Source: Ruegeria atlantica (lineage in GTDB: Bacteria; Pseudomonadota; Alphaproteobacteria; Rhodobacterales; Rhodobacteraceae). From it: a stretch of 64,000 nucleotides of DNA. Under the pieces are notes generated by a model. That model saw nothing but the letters and a program-made list of their open reading frames with translations, was not told the DNA's origin and did not search any database. The stretch lies in assembly GCF_013032505.1 (NCBI RefSeq), contig NZ_WQCG01000001.1, positions 496,001 to 560,000 of the forward strand. Reading direction: 5' to 3'. Position numbers and translations under genes: made by a program. This document shows, one piece after another, positions 1 to 7,862 of this stretch (the stretch's first letter is position 1; every line of letters starts with the position of its first letter).

Positions 1-1072
1 GCGCCAACAGCGGCAAATCCTTGAACCCGTGGCTGTCGACCCTGTCCATGAAGTCCGTGTAGGATAAAATCTGGGTTCGAATATCCTCGCCTTCAGTGGC
101 CAGCCCGCCGTTTTCAATGGTCTTTGTCAGATCAGCCAGCCCAACGTAAAGATACACATACTCGGTCGAAGACCCGCTGGAGGAGTAAGCACCGCCTGCG
201 TATTCCAGTTGGCTCAAAGCAACCTGGGCTTCTTCTTCGGCCTCGCGCAGCGCGGCTTGTTCCGGCGTTTCGCCCGGGTCGATCATTCCCGCAACGGGTT
301 CCCACATCCACGGTTCAGGATCTTCAGTCAAAAAAACCGGCGCTCTGAATTGTTCGACCAACAACACCGTGTCCCGCACCGGATCATATGGCAGAACGAT
401 CACGGCACTGCCCTGCATCAGGCTGCTACGGTTAAGTACAGCCCCCATCGAGCCATCGTGCTGGCGATGTTGCAACGCGATTTCTTCAATCGCGAAATAG
501 TTGATATAGGCAGGATTGCGGTCGTGTACGATGACGTCATTGGCGATCTCTCGCTTGTCACCTGTTGCGCGTTGCTGAGCCGCCAGCTTTCCCCAAGCGC
601 GGGTTCGGATCGACGGGAAGCTGCGTGCAATCTGATCTGCATCGACCTTGCCGTAATATCCCACGACCTCTTGCGCAGCGAGCATCGTCAATGCTCCCCA
701 CTCATCCAACCAATCCTGCAACGACCAAAGTTGGGCGCGGGTCCAGAGCCCTGGTTCCGGATAGAACACGAGGGCCTGCGCCGTTGTTCCATCGTCCAGA
801 TCAACTGTCTGCGCCTTCAGATCGTAATCAAAGCCACCTTCGTAGAAGGTCAACCGGTTTTGATCTTCCTGGGTCAACCTTCGGACCAATAGTCCATTGG
901 CAACACTGGCATCCTCATGCACAATCATGGGAAACACCTGATCCTGTACGCTATAGACTGCGTGGTCTTTCAGCGTCGCCTGAGCAAATTCAAGCTCAGA
1001 CGCTGGACGACCCAGGACAAGCTCCAGCAATGGCATATGCCGCAGCGTGCCATAGAAAAACAGATCGGACAC
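1..1072 (-). CDS. trgB: TrgB-like fusion: gamma-glutamylcyclotransferase-type domain + Nudix hydrolase (3' end off the window)
   Basis: The protein is read on the minus strand from a GTG at 1072-1070 and is still open at base 1, giving 357 residues. Residues 1-150 look like a gamma-glutamylcyclotransferase/AIG2 fold: FFYGTL at residues 5-10 and a YEGG motif near residue 100. The second half carries a Nudix box starting at residue 262 (GMIDPGE...LREAEEEAQV), which differs from the consensus only in having Gln where the late Gly is usual. In the family this half is an ADP-ribose/ADP-sugar pyrophosphatase. The two-domain order and the adjacent trgA match TrgB, described in Rhodobacter sphaeroides as contributing to tellurite resistance. 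The gap to trgA is 32 bases, so co-transcription is likely. The ribosome-binding site is weak. The GTG start is chosen because the domain begins directly after it; the nearby ATG at 1053 is out of frame. Confidence 0.88.
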   Translation of the reverse strand, partial: MSDLFFYGTLRHMPLLELVLGRPASELEFAQATLKDHAVYSVQDQVFPMIVHEDASVANGLLVRRLTQEDQNRLTFYEGGFDYDLKAQTVDLDDGTTAQALVFYPEPGLWTRAQLWSLQDWLDEWGALTMLAAQEVVGYYGKVDADQIARSFPSIRTRAWGKLAAQQRATGDKREIANDVIVHDRNPAYINYFAIEEIALQHRQHDGSMGAVLNRSSLMQGSAVIVLPYDPVRDTVLLVEQFRAPVFLTEDPEPWMWEPVAGMIDPGETPEQAALREAEEEAQVALSQLEYAGGAYSSSGSSTEYVYLYVGLADLTKTIENGGLATEGEDIRTQILSYTDFMDRVDSHGFKDLPLLA

Positions 1073-1104
1073 TGTTGGCTGCTTTCGTATTTGATGTTGT
1101 TAGA

Positions 1105-1545
1105 TCAACGCCACCGGCGAGCTGCTTCTTCGGTGGCCAGCCCAGTTAAAATGGCTCCAATAATCAATGTCCACAAGATTTCGGGCGCTATCAGTTGCTG
1201 ACCATATTCAACGCCGATCTTGAAGATGGAGATCAGCGCCTCGAACGGCCCGTCATACCGATGGCGCATTGCCAGACGAAGCATTTCGTTAACGCCCTGA
1301 ACAAACAGGCCCCAAAAAACCAGCGCCGCCATCCCGGTCAACCCGTTGTTAATTGCGGAAGTCCAACCCCGACCAGCACGCTTGCCCATGATCCACCATC
1401 CGCAGACCACGCCCAAGCCCATGTTCACGTAGGTAAAGCTGCCGTAGTTCTTACCCTCTTCACCGTTTGCGATGATCATGCCAGAAACCAAGAACGCCAC
1501 GATCAAAAGGCAAAAGCCAGCAATAAGCTTGGGGGCAGTGGGCAT
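1105..1545 (-). CDS. trgA: TrgA family integral membrane protein
   Basis: This is a 146-residue, very hydrophobic protein with about four predicted membrane segments (roughly residues 7-27, 38-54, 70-90 and 122-140) and a short basic C-terminus (EEAARRWR). Size, topology and position directly before trgB match TrgA, the membrane partner of TrgB in Rhodobacter sphaeroides, where the pair was found through high-level tellurite resistance. The biochemical activity of TrgA is unknown. It lies 16 bases downstream of cfa and 32 bases upstream of trgB on the same strand, so it is probably part of a stress operon. No metal-binding or catalytic motif is visible. Confidence 0.85.
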   Translation of the reverse strand: MPTAPKLIAGFCLLIVAFLVSGMIIANGEEGKNYGSFTYVNMGLGVVCGWWIMGKRAGRGWTSAINNGLTGMAALVFWGLFVQGVNEMLRLAMRHRYDGPFEALISIFKIGVEYGQQLIAPEILWTLIIGAILTGLATEEAARRWR

Positions 1546-1561
1546 TTCTGAAGTCCGTTCC

Positions 1562-2770
1562 TTAACTCGGTTTCGCTATAGTGATCTGTGTCACATCGCA
1601 ATTGCCGGTGTCAAAGGCTGCTCCGCAGGCGGTCAAATAATAATTCCACATGCGGCGAAAACGCTCATCAAAGCCCATTTCCGAGATTTCGTCCCACTTA
1701 TCGTTGAACGTGTCGTACCAGCGGCGCAGGGTCAGGTCATAGCTTTTGCCGAATTCTTTCGATTTGACGACCTTTAACCCCGACTGAGCAACCTGCTCTT
1801 TCAAAACCGATGGTGCGGGAAGCATTCCGCCCGGGAAAATATATTTCTGAATGAAATCAATACCATTACGATACACATCCCATCTGTGGTCCGCGACGGT
1901 GATGATCTGCAGCGTCGCTTGTGCCCCAGGCTTCAAGCGGTCGCGCACGGTATCAAAATACACGGGCCAGTACTTTTGCCCCACCGCCTCGAACATCTCA
2001 ATCGAGGCAATGCCGTCATACTGACCGCGCTCATCTCGATAATCTTGCAATTTGAATTCTACCAGGTCAGAAAGACCAGCATTTTCAATCCTTTGGCGTG
2101 CAAACTTCAATTGTTCCTGACTGATCGTCAGACCTGTGACCCGTAGGCCACGCTCTTTTGCAGCGTATTCAGCGAACCCACCCCAGCCACAGCCGATCTC
2201 AAGAATATGATCTCCGGGTTTTGCGCCCATTTCATCAATCAGGCTGGCATATTTCGCAGTTTGCGCTTTTTCCAGGCTTTCCTGCCCCGTTTCGAACAGA
2301 GCGCTGGAATAAGTCATCGTGTCATCAAGCCAAAGACCATAGAACTCATTGCCCAAATCATAATGGTACGAGATGTTCTTCTTGGCCTGCGTCCGGTTGT
2401 TCCGATGCAGCCAGAACCGCAGTCGTTCATACATTTGCACAAGGACTTTACCGGTGAAATCATCATAGACGGTTTCATCACCCACATGCACCAAATCCAT
2501 GAAAGATCGCAGATCCGGTGTGCTCCAGTCACCTTCCAGATATGAGTCGGAAAAACCAAGTTCGCCTTCGCGAACCAACCGGGCAAAAACGTCTGGATTA
2601 TGGATATCCACACGCGCAACCGGCCCTGGTTTGGCGCCCTCGGTTCGGAAGACACGACCATCCGGCAGTGCGATGTCCAATCGGCCGGATTGCATCCGGC
2701 TAACCATTTTGAATACTTGCGCAAAGTATCTGGGCAGGTCTTTCTGCCCGTCTGTGGTCGTTAAAGTCAT
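1562..2770 (-). CDS. cfa: cyclopropane-fatty-acyl-phospholipid synthase
   Basis: The 402-residue SAM-dependent methyltransferase adds a methylene group across double bonds of unsaturated acyl chains in membrane phospholipids. The SAM-binding motif EIGCGWGG lies just past mid-protein, preceded by the family segment HYDLGNEFYGLWLD, and the C-terminal part includes LRRWYDTF and MWNYYL, which are typical of CFA synthases. The start is placed at 2770 because AGAGGAG precedes that ATG by five bases; an upstream extension of 19 residues has no such site. A candidate promoter lies 29-57 bases upstream of the start. In R. sphaeroides, cfaA and the photolyase phrA belong to the singlet-oxygen sigma-E/ChrR regulon; the same two genes are adjacent here. 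Confidence 0.94.
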   Translation of the reverse strand: MTLTTTDGQKDLPRYFAQVFKMVSRMQSGRLDIALPDGRVFRTEGAKPGPVARVDIHNPDVFARLVREGELGFSDSYLEGDWSTPDLRSFMDLVHVGDETVYDDFTGKVLVQMYERLRFWLHRNNRTQAKKNISYHYDLGNEFYGLWLDDTMTYSSALFETGQESLEKAQTAKYASLIDEMGAKPGDHILEIGCGWGGFAEYAAKERGLRVTGLTISQEQLKFARQRIENAGLSDLVEFKLQDYRDERGQYDGIASIEMFEAVGQKYWPVYFDTVRDRLKPGAQATLQIITVADHRWDVYRNGIDFIQKYIFPGGMLPAPSVLKEQVAQSGLKVVKSKEFGKSYDLTLRRWYDTFNDKWDEISEMGFDERFRRMWNYYLTACGAAFDTGNCDVTQITIAKPS

Positions 2771-2798
2771 CCGCTCTCCTCTGTGCGGCCGCGCAAAC

Positions 2799-2827
2799 AG
2801 GCTAGGCCGAGTTTGTGTTTGTGGCAA
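2799..2827 (-). promoter_or_regulatory. candidate promoter for cfa-trgA-trgB
   Basis: On the minus strand TTGCCA (2827-2822) and TAGCCT (2804-2799) are separated by 17 bases, just upstream of the cfa start in the 69-base gap after phrB. The -35 box is a good match to the sigma-70 consensus and the -10 is poor. It could let cfa-trgA-trgB be transcribed separately from phrB. This is inference from spacing only. Confidence 0.3.
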
Positions 2828-2839
2828 GTTTTCAATTCG

Positions 2840-4264
2840 TTACTGGTTTTTTCGGTCCTGATACGCTGCCAAGGCCCGCGCCCGACCAGCGGCCAAAGTG
2901 ACTACGGGCTGAGGGTACGCATCCGTCGAGCCAAGGTTCCATGAAACCGGAACCGCATTAAAATAAGCCAATGCTGTTGCCGGCGGATTGGTTTGTCCTT
3001 CGGCAATCCATTGTCGAACAAAGTTCGATTGGGGATCGAATTTTTCCTGCTGTGTTTGCGGATTGAAGATACGAAAAAAGGGGGAAGCGTCTGGTCCGGA
3101 ACCCGCAACCCATTGCCAACCCATCGCGTTTGCAGCCGGATCCCAGTCAATCAGGCAATCCGCGAACCAATCCATGCCAATTTTCCAGTGGGTCATCAAA
3201 TGCTTGGTCAGGTAACTTGCGACGATCATCCGGGCCCGATTGTGCATACGACCGGTCACATACATCTGTCGCAACCCGGCATCGACGCCCGGCACACCGG
3301 TTTTTGCTTGCTTCCAGGCTACCACTTCAGGAATGTCGGCATCAGTGTTCCATGGAAAACTGTCCCACTCAGACTTCCAGTTACTACTGAGCAGAGACGG
3401 CGTGTGATACATCAGGTGATATGCGAATTCGCGCCAGACCAATTGACGCAAATAAGGTTCAACCCCTTGCTCACCGGTCATTCCGGCGCGCTGAACTGCG
3501 TGCCAGACACTGCGCGGACCAATTTCACCCAAGGAAAGATACTCGGACAGGTTAGATGTCCCCTCCAAGTCCATTCGATCCCGATGATCCGAGTAATCGG
3601 AAATGCGATCCAGAAACTGGTGCAACGCCTCAAACGCGGCGGCTTCGCCAGGTCGGACAAAGGGCGCTACCACGGATTCTCCGCGCCGCATTTGTGAGCC
3701 CAGACGCCAATCCTCAAGAGCCTCGGAAACAGGCCATGTTTCAGGTGATCTTAGTTTAGCAAACGGGGCGCTTGGTGCCGGTATGTCCCGGTTTCGCACC
3801 GATCGCCACATCGGAGTGAACACGCGGAATGGCTGGCCAGTTTTCGTAGCCACTGTCCAAGGTTCGAACAAAAGATGACCAGCGAAAGACTTAGCTGAAA
3901 CATCTTGCTCGGTCAGCGCTGTCTTGATTTTTGTGTCCCGGGCAATCGCGTCAGGATCATAAGCCCGAGACCAAAAGACACTGGTTGCTCCGGTTTCAAC
4001 AACAAGCTCTTGCAGAACAGACAGCGCGTCCCCTTGCCGCAGGATCAGACGGCTGCCAACCGGCTCAAGCGACCGCGAAAATGCCCGCAGGCCCAACCCA
4101 AGACGCCATTTGGACGCTGCGCCCAAAGCCTGAACCGTGTGGTCCAATATGAAAAGAGGTATTACGGGACGCCCAGTCTCAACCGCCGCGGATAGAGCTG
4201 GGTGGTCCGACAGGCGCAAGTCCCGCCGGAACCATAGGATGATCGGTGTCTGCTCTTGTTCCAT
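2840..4264 (-). CDS. phrB: deoxyribodipyrimidine photolyase (cryptochrome/photolyase family)
   Basis: This flavoprotein repairs cyclobutane pyrimidine dimers using light. About 474 residues from the ATG at 4264: an N-terminal antenna domain beginning ILWFRRDLRLSDHPAL and a C-terminal FAD-binding domain with VWREFAYHL, TGRMHNRARM and GSGPDASPFFRIFNP, all class I photolyase signatures. A GTG at 4315 in the same frame overlaps the stop of the upstream aminotransferase gene (GTGA) and would add 17 residues; it may allow translational coupling. The inner ATG is preferred because family members start a few residues before the ILWFRRDLR segment. The neighbours are an aminotransferase upstream and cfa downstream on the same strand. 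Confidence 0.93.
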   Translation of the reverse strand: MEQEQTPIILWFRRDLRLSDHPALSAAVETGRPVIPLFILDHTVQALGAASKWRLGLGLRAFSRSLEPVGSRLILRQGDALSVLQELVVETGATSVFWSRAYDPDAIARDTKIKTALTEQDVSAKSFAGHLLFEPWTVATKTGQPFRVFTPMWRSVRNRDIPAPSAPFAKLRSPETWPVSEALEDWRLGSQMRRGESVVAPFVRPGEAAAFEALHQFLDRISDYSDHRDRMDLEGTSNLSEYLSLGEIGPRSVWHAVQRAGMTGEQGVEPYLRQLVWREFAYHLMYHTPSLLSSNWKSEWDSFPWNTDADIPEVVAWKQAKTGVPGVDAGLRQMYVTGRMHNRARMIVASYLTKHLMTHWKIGMDWFADCLIDWDPAANAMGWQWVAGSGPDASPFFRIFNPQTQQEKFDPQSNFVRQWIAEGQTNPPATALAYFNAVPVSWNLGSTDAYPQPVVTLAAGRARALAAYQDRKNQ

Positions 4265-4311
4265 ATCCGCCCTGGCGTTTTCTTCGGTTACGAAGCCAGA
4301 GGGAAACTGGA

Positions 4312-5538
4312 TCACAAAACGTCGTCAAGTGCATTCAAAAGCTGATCAATTTCCTGTTGAGAGGTATAGTGCGTGAAGCTGACCCGCAGAACGCCCTGAT
4401 CCAGATCGACCCCCATCGCCGTCAACGGACGGACGGCATAGAAATCGCCGCCACCCGCCATGATGCCAAGTTCGGCCAGATCAGCGGCGACGGCTTCGGC
4501 GTTGCGATTCAGAGCCAAGGCCACGGTAGGTGCGCGACGATTGGCATCGGATGTTCCGATCAAGCGGACCGCGTTGCGATCTTTGACTGCGTCCAGAACC
4601 GGCTGCAGCAATGCGATCTCATGCGAGCGCATCAGATCATGGGCGAACGCGCCACGCTCGGCCGCGTCGCCGTTGGATCCGCTGTGATGGTCACACAAAA
4701 GGTCAATATAATCCGCCATGCCCGCGCTGGCCGCAATCTGGGCGTGGTCCGGCCCTGCCGGGGTAAACCGTTGGTATAGAACACCGCCGTTGAAGTAGTG
4801 TCCCTGGTTCGGCAGCATTTCCCCCACCGTTCGCCGGATGACCATGCATCCCTGATGCGGCCCATACGTTTTATAGGCCGAAAACAGATAGATATCCGGT
4901 CCCAGATCACCAACATTCGGGAACCCGTGCGGGGCGTAAGAAACGCCGTCTACACAGACAAACGCTCCGGCCGCGTGGGCAATTGCGGTGATCTCGGTCA
5001 CCGGGTTGATTTCTCCGATCACGTTCGAGCAGTGGGGGAAGCAAACCAGACGCACGTTTTCGTCCAGTAAGTTTTCCAGATCCATCGGATTCAAAGAGCC
5101 GGTTTCGGGATCAATCTGCCATTCGCGGACTTCAATTCCCTCGGCCTCTAGCCGCCGCCATGGGCCAGAGTTCGCCTCGTGATCCTGATTGGTGACGACG
5201 ATGGCCTCCCCCGGTTTCATCCATTGACGAAATGCCTGCGCCAGAACGTACGTGTTCTGGGTGGTCGATGGGCCAAAGCTCAGTTCATCGGTCTCGACCC
5301 CCAGAATGGCGGCCATACGCACGCGGGTTTCGTCCATTTCCTCACCAGCCAGACGGCTCGCATCGTACGGCGCATAGGGTTGAACTTTGCGCTGCTTGTA
5401 GTACCGCGTCAGGCGATCGAGCACCGGCCTGCAAGTATATGACCCACCAGCGTTTTCGAAGAACGCCTGTCCCTCTAGGCTGGGTTCGGAAAAAGCCGGA
5501 AACTGTGACCGGACAAAATTGATATCCAGAGTGCTCAT
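4312..5538 (-). CDS. class V aminotransferase, cysteine desulfurase-like (VC1184-type)
   Basis: The 408-residue PLP enzyme has fold type I. The lysine that should hold PLP is K223 in SAYKTYGPHQG; H120 (NQDHEANSG) and D197 (CVDGVSYAPHG) fit the usual PLP-contacting positions. The N-terminal FENAGGSY and the overall pattern resemble the cysteine desulfurase-like VC1184 subfamily, whose substrate is not settled. The start at 5538 is chosen because AAGGAGAG lies eight bases before that ATG; a longer form would start at 5559. Its stop overlaps an alternative GTG start of the photolyase, so it heads the minus-strand run that continues into phrB, cfa, trgA and trgB. True cysteine desulfurase activity is not proven by the sequence. 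Confidence 0.85.
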   Translation of the reverse strand: MSTLDINFVRSQFPAFSEPSLEGQAFFENAGGSYTCRPVLDRLTRYYKQRKVQPYAPYDASRLAGEEMDETRVRMAAILGVETDELSFGPSTTQNTYVLAQAFRQWMKPGEAIVVTNQDHEANSGPWRRLEAEGIEVREWQIDPETGSLNPMDLENLLDENVRLVCFPHCSNVIGEINPVTEITAIAHAAGAFVCVDGVSYAPHGFPNVGDLGPDIYLFSAYKTYGPHQGCMVIRRTVGEMLPNQGHYFNGGVLYQRFTPAGPDHAQIAASAGMADYIDLLCDHHSGSNGDAAERGAFAHDLMRSHEIALLQPVLDAVKDRNAVRLIGTSDANRRAPTVALALNRNAEAVAADLAELGIMAGGGDFYAVRPLTAMGVDLDQGVLRVSFTHYTSQQEIDQLLNALDDVL

Positions 5539-5742
5539 GGCACGTCTCTCCTTGATCATGCGCGTTCATCCAAGAGGTGCCCGAGCATGATTTCGGAACC
5601 CTCAGAAATCATGGCAGGTCTTCCAGCCTAGTCCACGCCGAACGGTGCAGACAGCCCCTGTGCTGATCGGGCGCAGGAACACGCGTAAATTGCAAGGAGT
5701 CCCAGGGTTCGTCAAGCGTGCAGCTTTTCAAAGCGCGCACAC

Positions 5743-5772
5743 AAAAAAGCCGGGCATACGAGCCCGGCTTTT
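5743..5772. terminator. bidirectional rho-independent terminator after pyrH
   Basis: AAGCCGGGC and GCCCGGCTT form a nine-pair stem (5747-5755 with 5762-5770) around a six-base loop, with an A-run on one side and TTTT on the other. On the minus strand it ends pyrH and isolates it from the aminotransferase-trgB run; no plus-strand gene reads into it. Confidence 0.85.
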
Positions 5773-5791
5773 GTTCAATCTGTAAAGCGGT

Positions 5792-6544
5792 TTAGCCCTG
5801 AACTTTGGTGTAGGTCCCCTCACCCGCCAAAATGCCACGGAACCCACCGGGTTCGTCCAGCCCGAAGACGATCAGCGGGAGATTGTTGTCCCGTGCGAGC
5901 GCAATGGCCGACGCGTCCATGACGCGCAGGCGCTTGGCAAGCACATCGTCGTAACTGACGGTGTCATAACGTACGGCATCCGCGTGTTCTTTGGGGTCTT
6001 TGTCATACACACCGTCGACGCCGTTCTTGCCCATGAAAATCGCCTGGCATGCCATTTCGTTGGCGCGCAGGGTCGCAGCTGTATCTGTGGTGAAATACGG
6101 GTTGCCGGTACCGGCGGCAAAGATGCAAACACGTTTCTTTTCAAGGTGGCGCACAGCGCGGCGACGAATATAGGGTTCACAAACTTCATCCATTCGAATT
6201 GCAGAGATAACCCGGGTGAATACCCCGACCTCTTCCAGTGCGGACTGCATCCCGAGCGCATTCATAACCGTTGCCAGCATGCCCATGTAGTCGGCCGTTG
6301 TCCGCTCCATCCCCTGCGCTGATCCGCTGAGACCGCGAAAGATGTTGCCCCCGCCGATCACCATGCAGATCTCGACCCCCAGATCGTGCACCGATTTGAC
6401 CTCTTGGGCGATGCGCTGAACAGTTGGCGGATGCAGGCCAAAACCCTGATCACCCATAAGCGCCTCGCCCGAGATTTTCAGCATTACGCGATCGTACTTA
6501 GTCTTTGGGGTTTCGGCGGTGTCGGTGGTCGGGGAAAGGCTCAT
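5792..6544 (-). CDS. pyrH: UMP kinase
   Basis: The 250-residue enzyme of the amino acid kinase fold phosphorylates UMP to UDP, an essential step in pyrimidine nucleotide synthesis. [10 protein letters not shown] near the N-terminus, [10 protein letters not shown], the [18 protein letters not shown] helix region and [14 protein letters not shown] motifs are all bacterial PyrH signatures. The length is normal (about 240-250). It is followed directly by a strong terminator, so the frr gene that often follows pyrH is not here. It is divergent from miaA with a 97-base gap between the two start codons. Confidence 0.97.
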   Translation of the reverse strand: MSLSPTTDTAETPKTKYDRVMLKISGEALMGDQGFGLHPPTVQRIAQEVKSVHDLGVEICMVIGGGNIFRGLSGSAQGMERTTADYMGMLATVMNALGMQSALEEVGVFTRVISAIRMDEVCEPYIRRRAVRHLEKKRVCIFAAGTGNPYFTTDTAATLRANEMACQAIFMGKNGVDGVYDKDPKEHADAVRYDTVSYDDVLAKRLRVMDASAIALARDNNLPLIVFGLDEPGGFRGILAGEGTYTKVQG

Positions 6545-6641
6545 GTTGCGCTCCGGGCTGGCACGGGTTTATTTTCCGGCGCAAAATGAAGCAAAAGCTC
6601 CGCAGGTTCAATGCGGTTGGTAAGGAATGAGGCAGTCTAAA

Positions 6642-7535
6642 ATGACCGAACCCGCAAGATCACAGATTTTGGACCGCCTGCCCCATATTCCCGACGGAAG
6701 ACCTGTGTTGATTGCAGGTCCTACAGCGTCAGGTAAGTCAGCTCTTGCCCTGTTGATAGCCGAGCGGTTCGGCGGTGTCATCGTGAACGCTGATGCCAGT
6801 CAGGTTTATGATTGCTGGCGCGTGATTTCAGCCCGCCCATCAGTCGAGGAAGAAACCCGCGCGCCGCATATGTTGTATGGCCATATCGCTTATGATCAGG
6901 ACTATTCCACAGGCCACTGGCTGCGCGAAGTGAAGCCGCTGCTGAAGAGTGATGCGCGCCCTATTATTGTGGGCGGAACCGGGCTTTATTTTTCGGCGCT
7001 GACCGAAGGAATGGCTGATATTCCCCCTACGCCGTCTGAAATCCGGTCCGAAGCCGACGGCCTGGACCTGCAGACGCTGATCGCTGGCGTAGATGCGCGG
7101 ACACTGTCCCGGATCGACATCCAGAACCGTGCGCGCGTTCAGCGGGCATGGGAAGTGCAGAAAGCCACCAGCCGCAACCTCAGTGACTGGCAGGATGACA
7201 CCCCTCCCCCAGTTCTGGACGTCTCGGACGCAGTACCCATTGTTTTTGACGTGGATAAACAATGGCTTTTGGACCGTATCACGCGTCGCTTTGATCTGAT
7301 GCTGGAATCCGGTGCATTGGACGAGGTCGAAAGAATGCGCGACCTTTTTGATCCGTCGCTTCCGGCATTCAAAGCTATCGGCGTACCCGAGTTGATGGCC
7401 TATATCGATGGTACGATGACATTGGATGAAGCCCGCGATCGGGCCACGATTTCGACCCGCCAATTCGCCAAACGACAGCGCACCTGGTTTCGCGCCCGCA
7501 TGAAAAGTTGGAATCGGATCGATTTATCAGAGTGA
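6642..7535 (+). CDS. miaA: tRNA dimethylallyltransferase
   Basis: MiaA transfers a dimethylallyl group to N6 of A37 in tRNAs that read codons starting with U. The protein has the P-loop GPTASGKS (residues 26-33), NADASQVY, which binds the tRNA/DMAPP region, [10 protein letters not shown], and a C-terminal [13 protein letters not shown], all diagnostic. The start at 6642 (297 residues) has GAGG nine bases upstream; an in-frame ATG at 6627 sits only one base behind AAGGA and is less likely. It is monocistronic here, divergent from pyrH, and followed by a 327-base gap before the peptide transporter. Confidence 0.96.
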   Translation: MTEPARSQILDRLPHIPDGRPVLIAGPTASGKSALALLIAERFGGVIVNADASQVYDCWRVISARPSVEEETRAPHMLYGHIAYDQDYSTGHWLREVKPLLKSDARPIIVGGTGLYFSALTEGMADIPPTPSEIRSEADGLDLQTLIAGVDARTLSRIDIQNRARVQRAWEVQKATSRNLSDWQDDTPPPVLDVSDAVPIVFDVDKQWLLDRITRRFDLMLESGALDEVERMRDLFDPSLPAFKAIGVPELMAYIDGTMTLDEARDRATISTRQFAKRQRTWFRARMKSWNRIDLSE

Positions 7536-7862
7536 TACCTGCCGCGATTGAAGCCATGTTATTCGCGAACTCACTTGCAAGAAATTCGCGGCGAATCCGC
7601 TACCGCTAAACTGAACTTGCCGAAGGATTCTCTTGAGGCGGAAAAAGCTGAGAGCGATAAACTCTGTCCGTCAATGTCGTTTTTGTACCATGAATGACGA
7701 TTTCGAACATTGACCTATCCCAAATTCTGGTGCCGAATGTCGGTTATGGGGATGTCCAGAATCCGAGATCAGAAAATCCTTGAACCTGCCATCCGGAGTA
7801 TTCCGGCCTGAGCGGTTCGACACTTCATCCAAAAAAATACTGACTCACAGGGAGTAATATTA
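7536..7862. other. 327-base leader region upstream of the peptide ABC transporter
   Basis: No coding frame is supported. There is a weak inverted repeat near miaA (ATTCGC at about 7561, GCGAAT at about 7592), a candidate promoter at 7633-7661 and, near 7783-7812, GAACCTG followed by CCGGA-gtat-TCCGG, a small hairpin faintly recalling the 3' half of a TPP riboswitch (see rejected items). The ribosome-binding site GGGAG lies about nine bases before the ATG at 7863. Confidence 0.5.
7633..7661 (+). promoter_or_regulatory. candidate sigma-70 promoter of the peptide transporter operon
   Basis: TTGAGG (7633-7638) and GATAAA (7656-7661) are separated by 17 bases; each box matches the consensus at four of six positions. 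It would give a leader of nearly 200 bases. This is inference from spacing alone. Confidence 0.3.

Noticed and set aside
209..892. Long plus-strand frame of 227 residues opposite trgB
   Set aside because: It lies fully on the other strand of a recognised Nudix-cyclotransferase gene and its product is low-complexity and has no family features.
7648..7815. TPP riboswitch in the peptide importer leader
   Set aside because: CTGAGA and GAACCTG are present, but the first is about 130 bases from the second, the 5' GGGGTGC block is missing, two bases are inserted after GAACCTG and the closing AAGGGA is absent. It is listed only as a weak resemblance.
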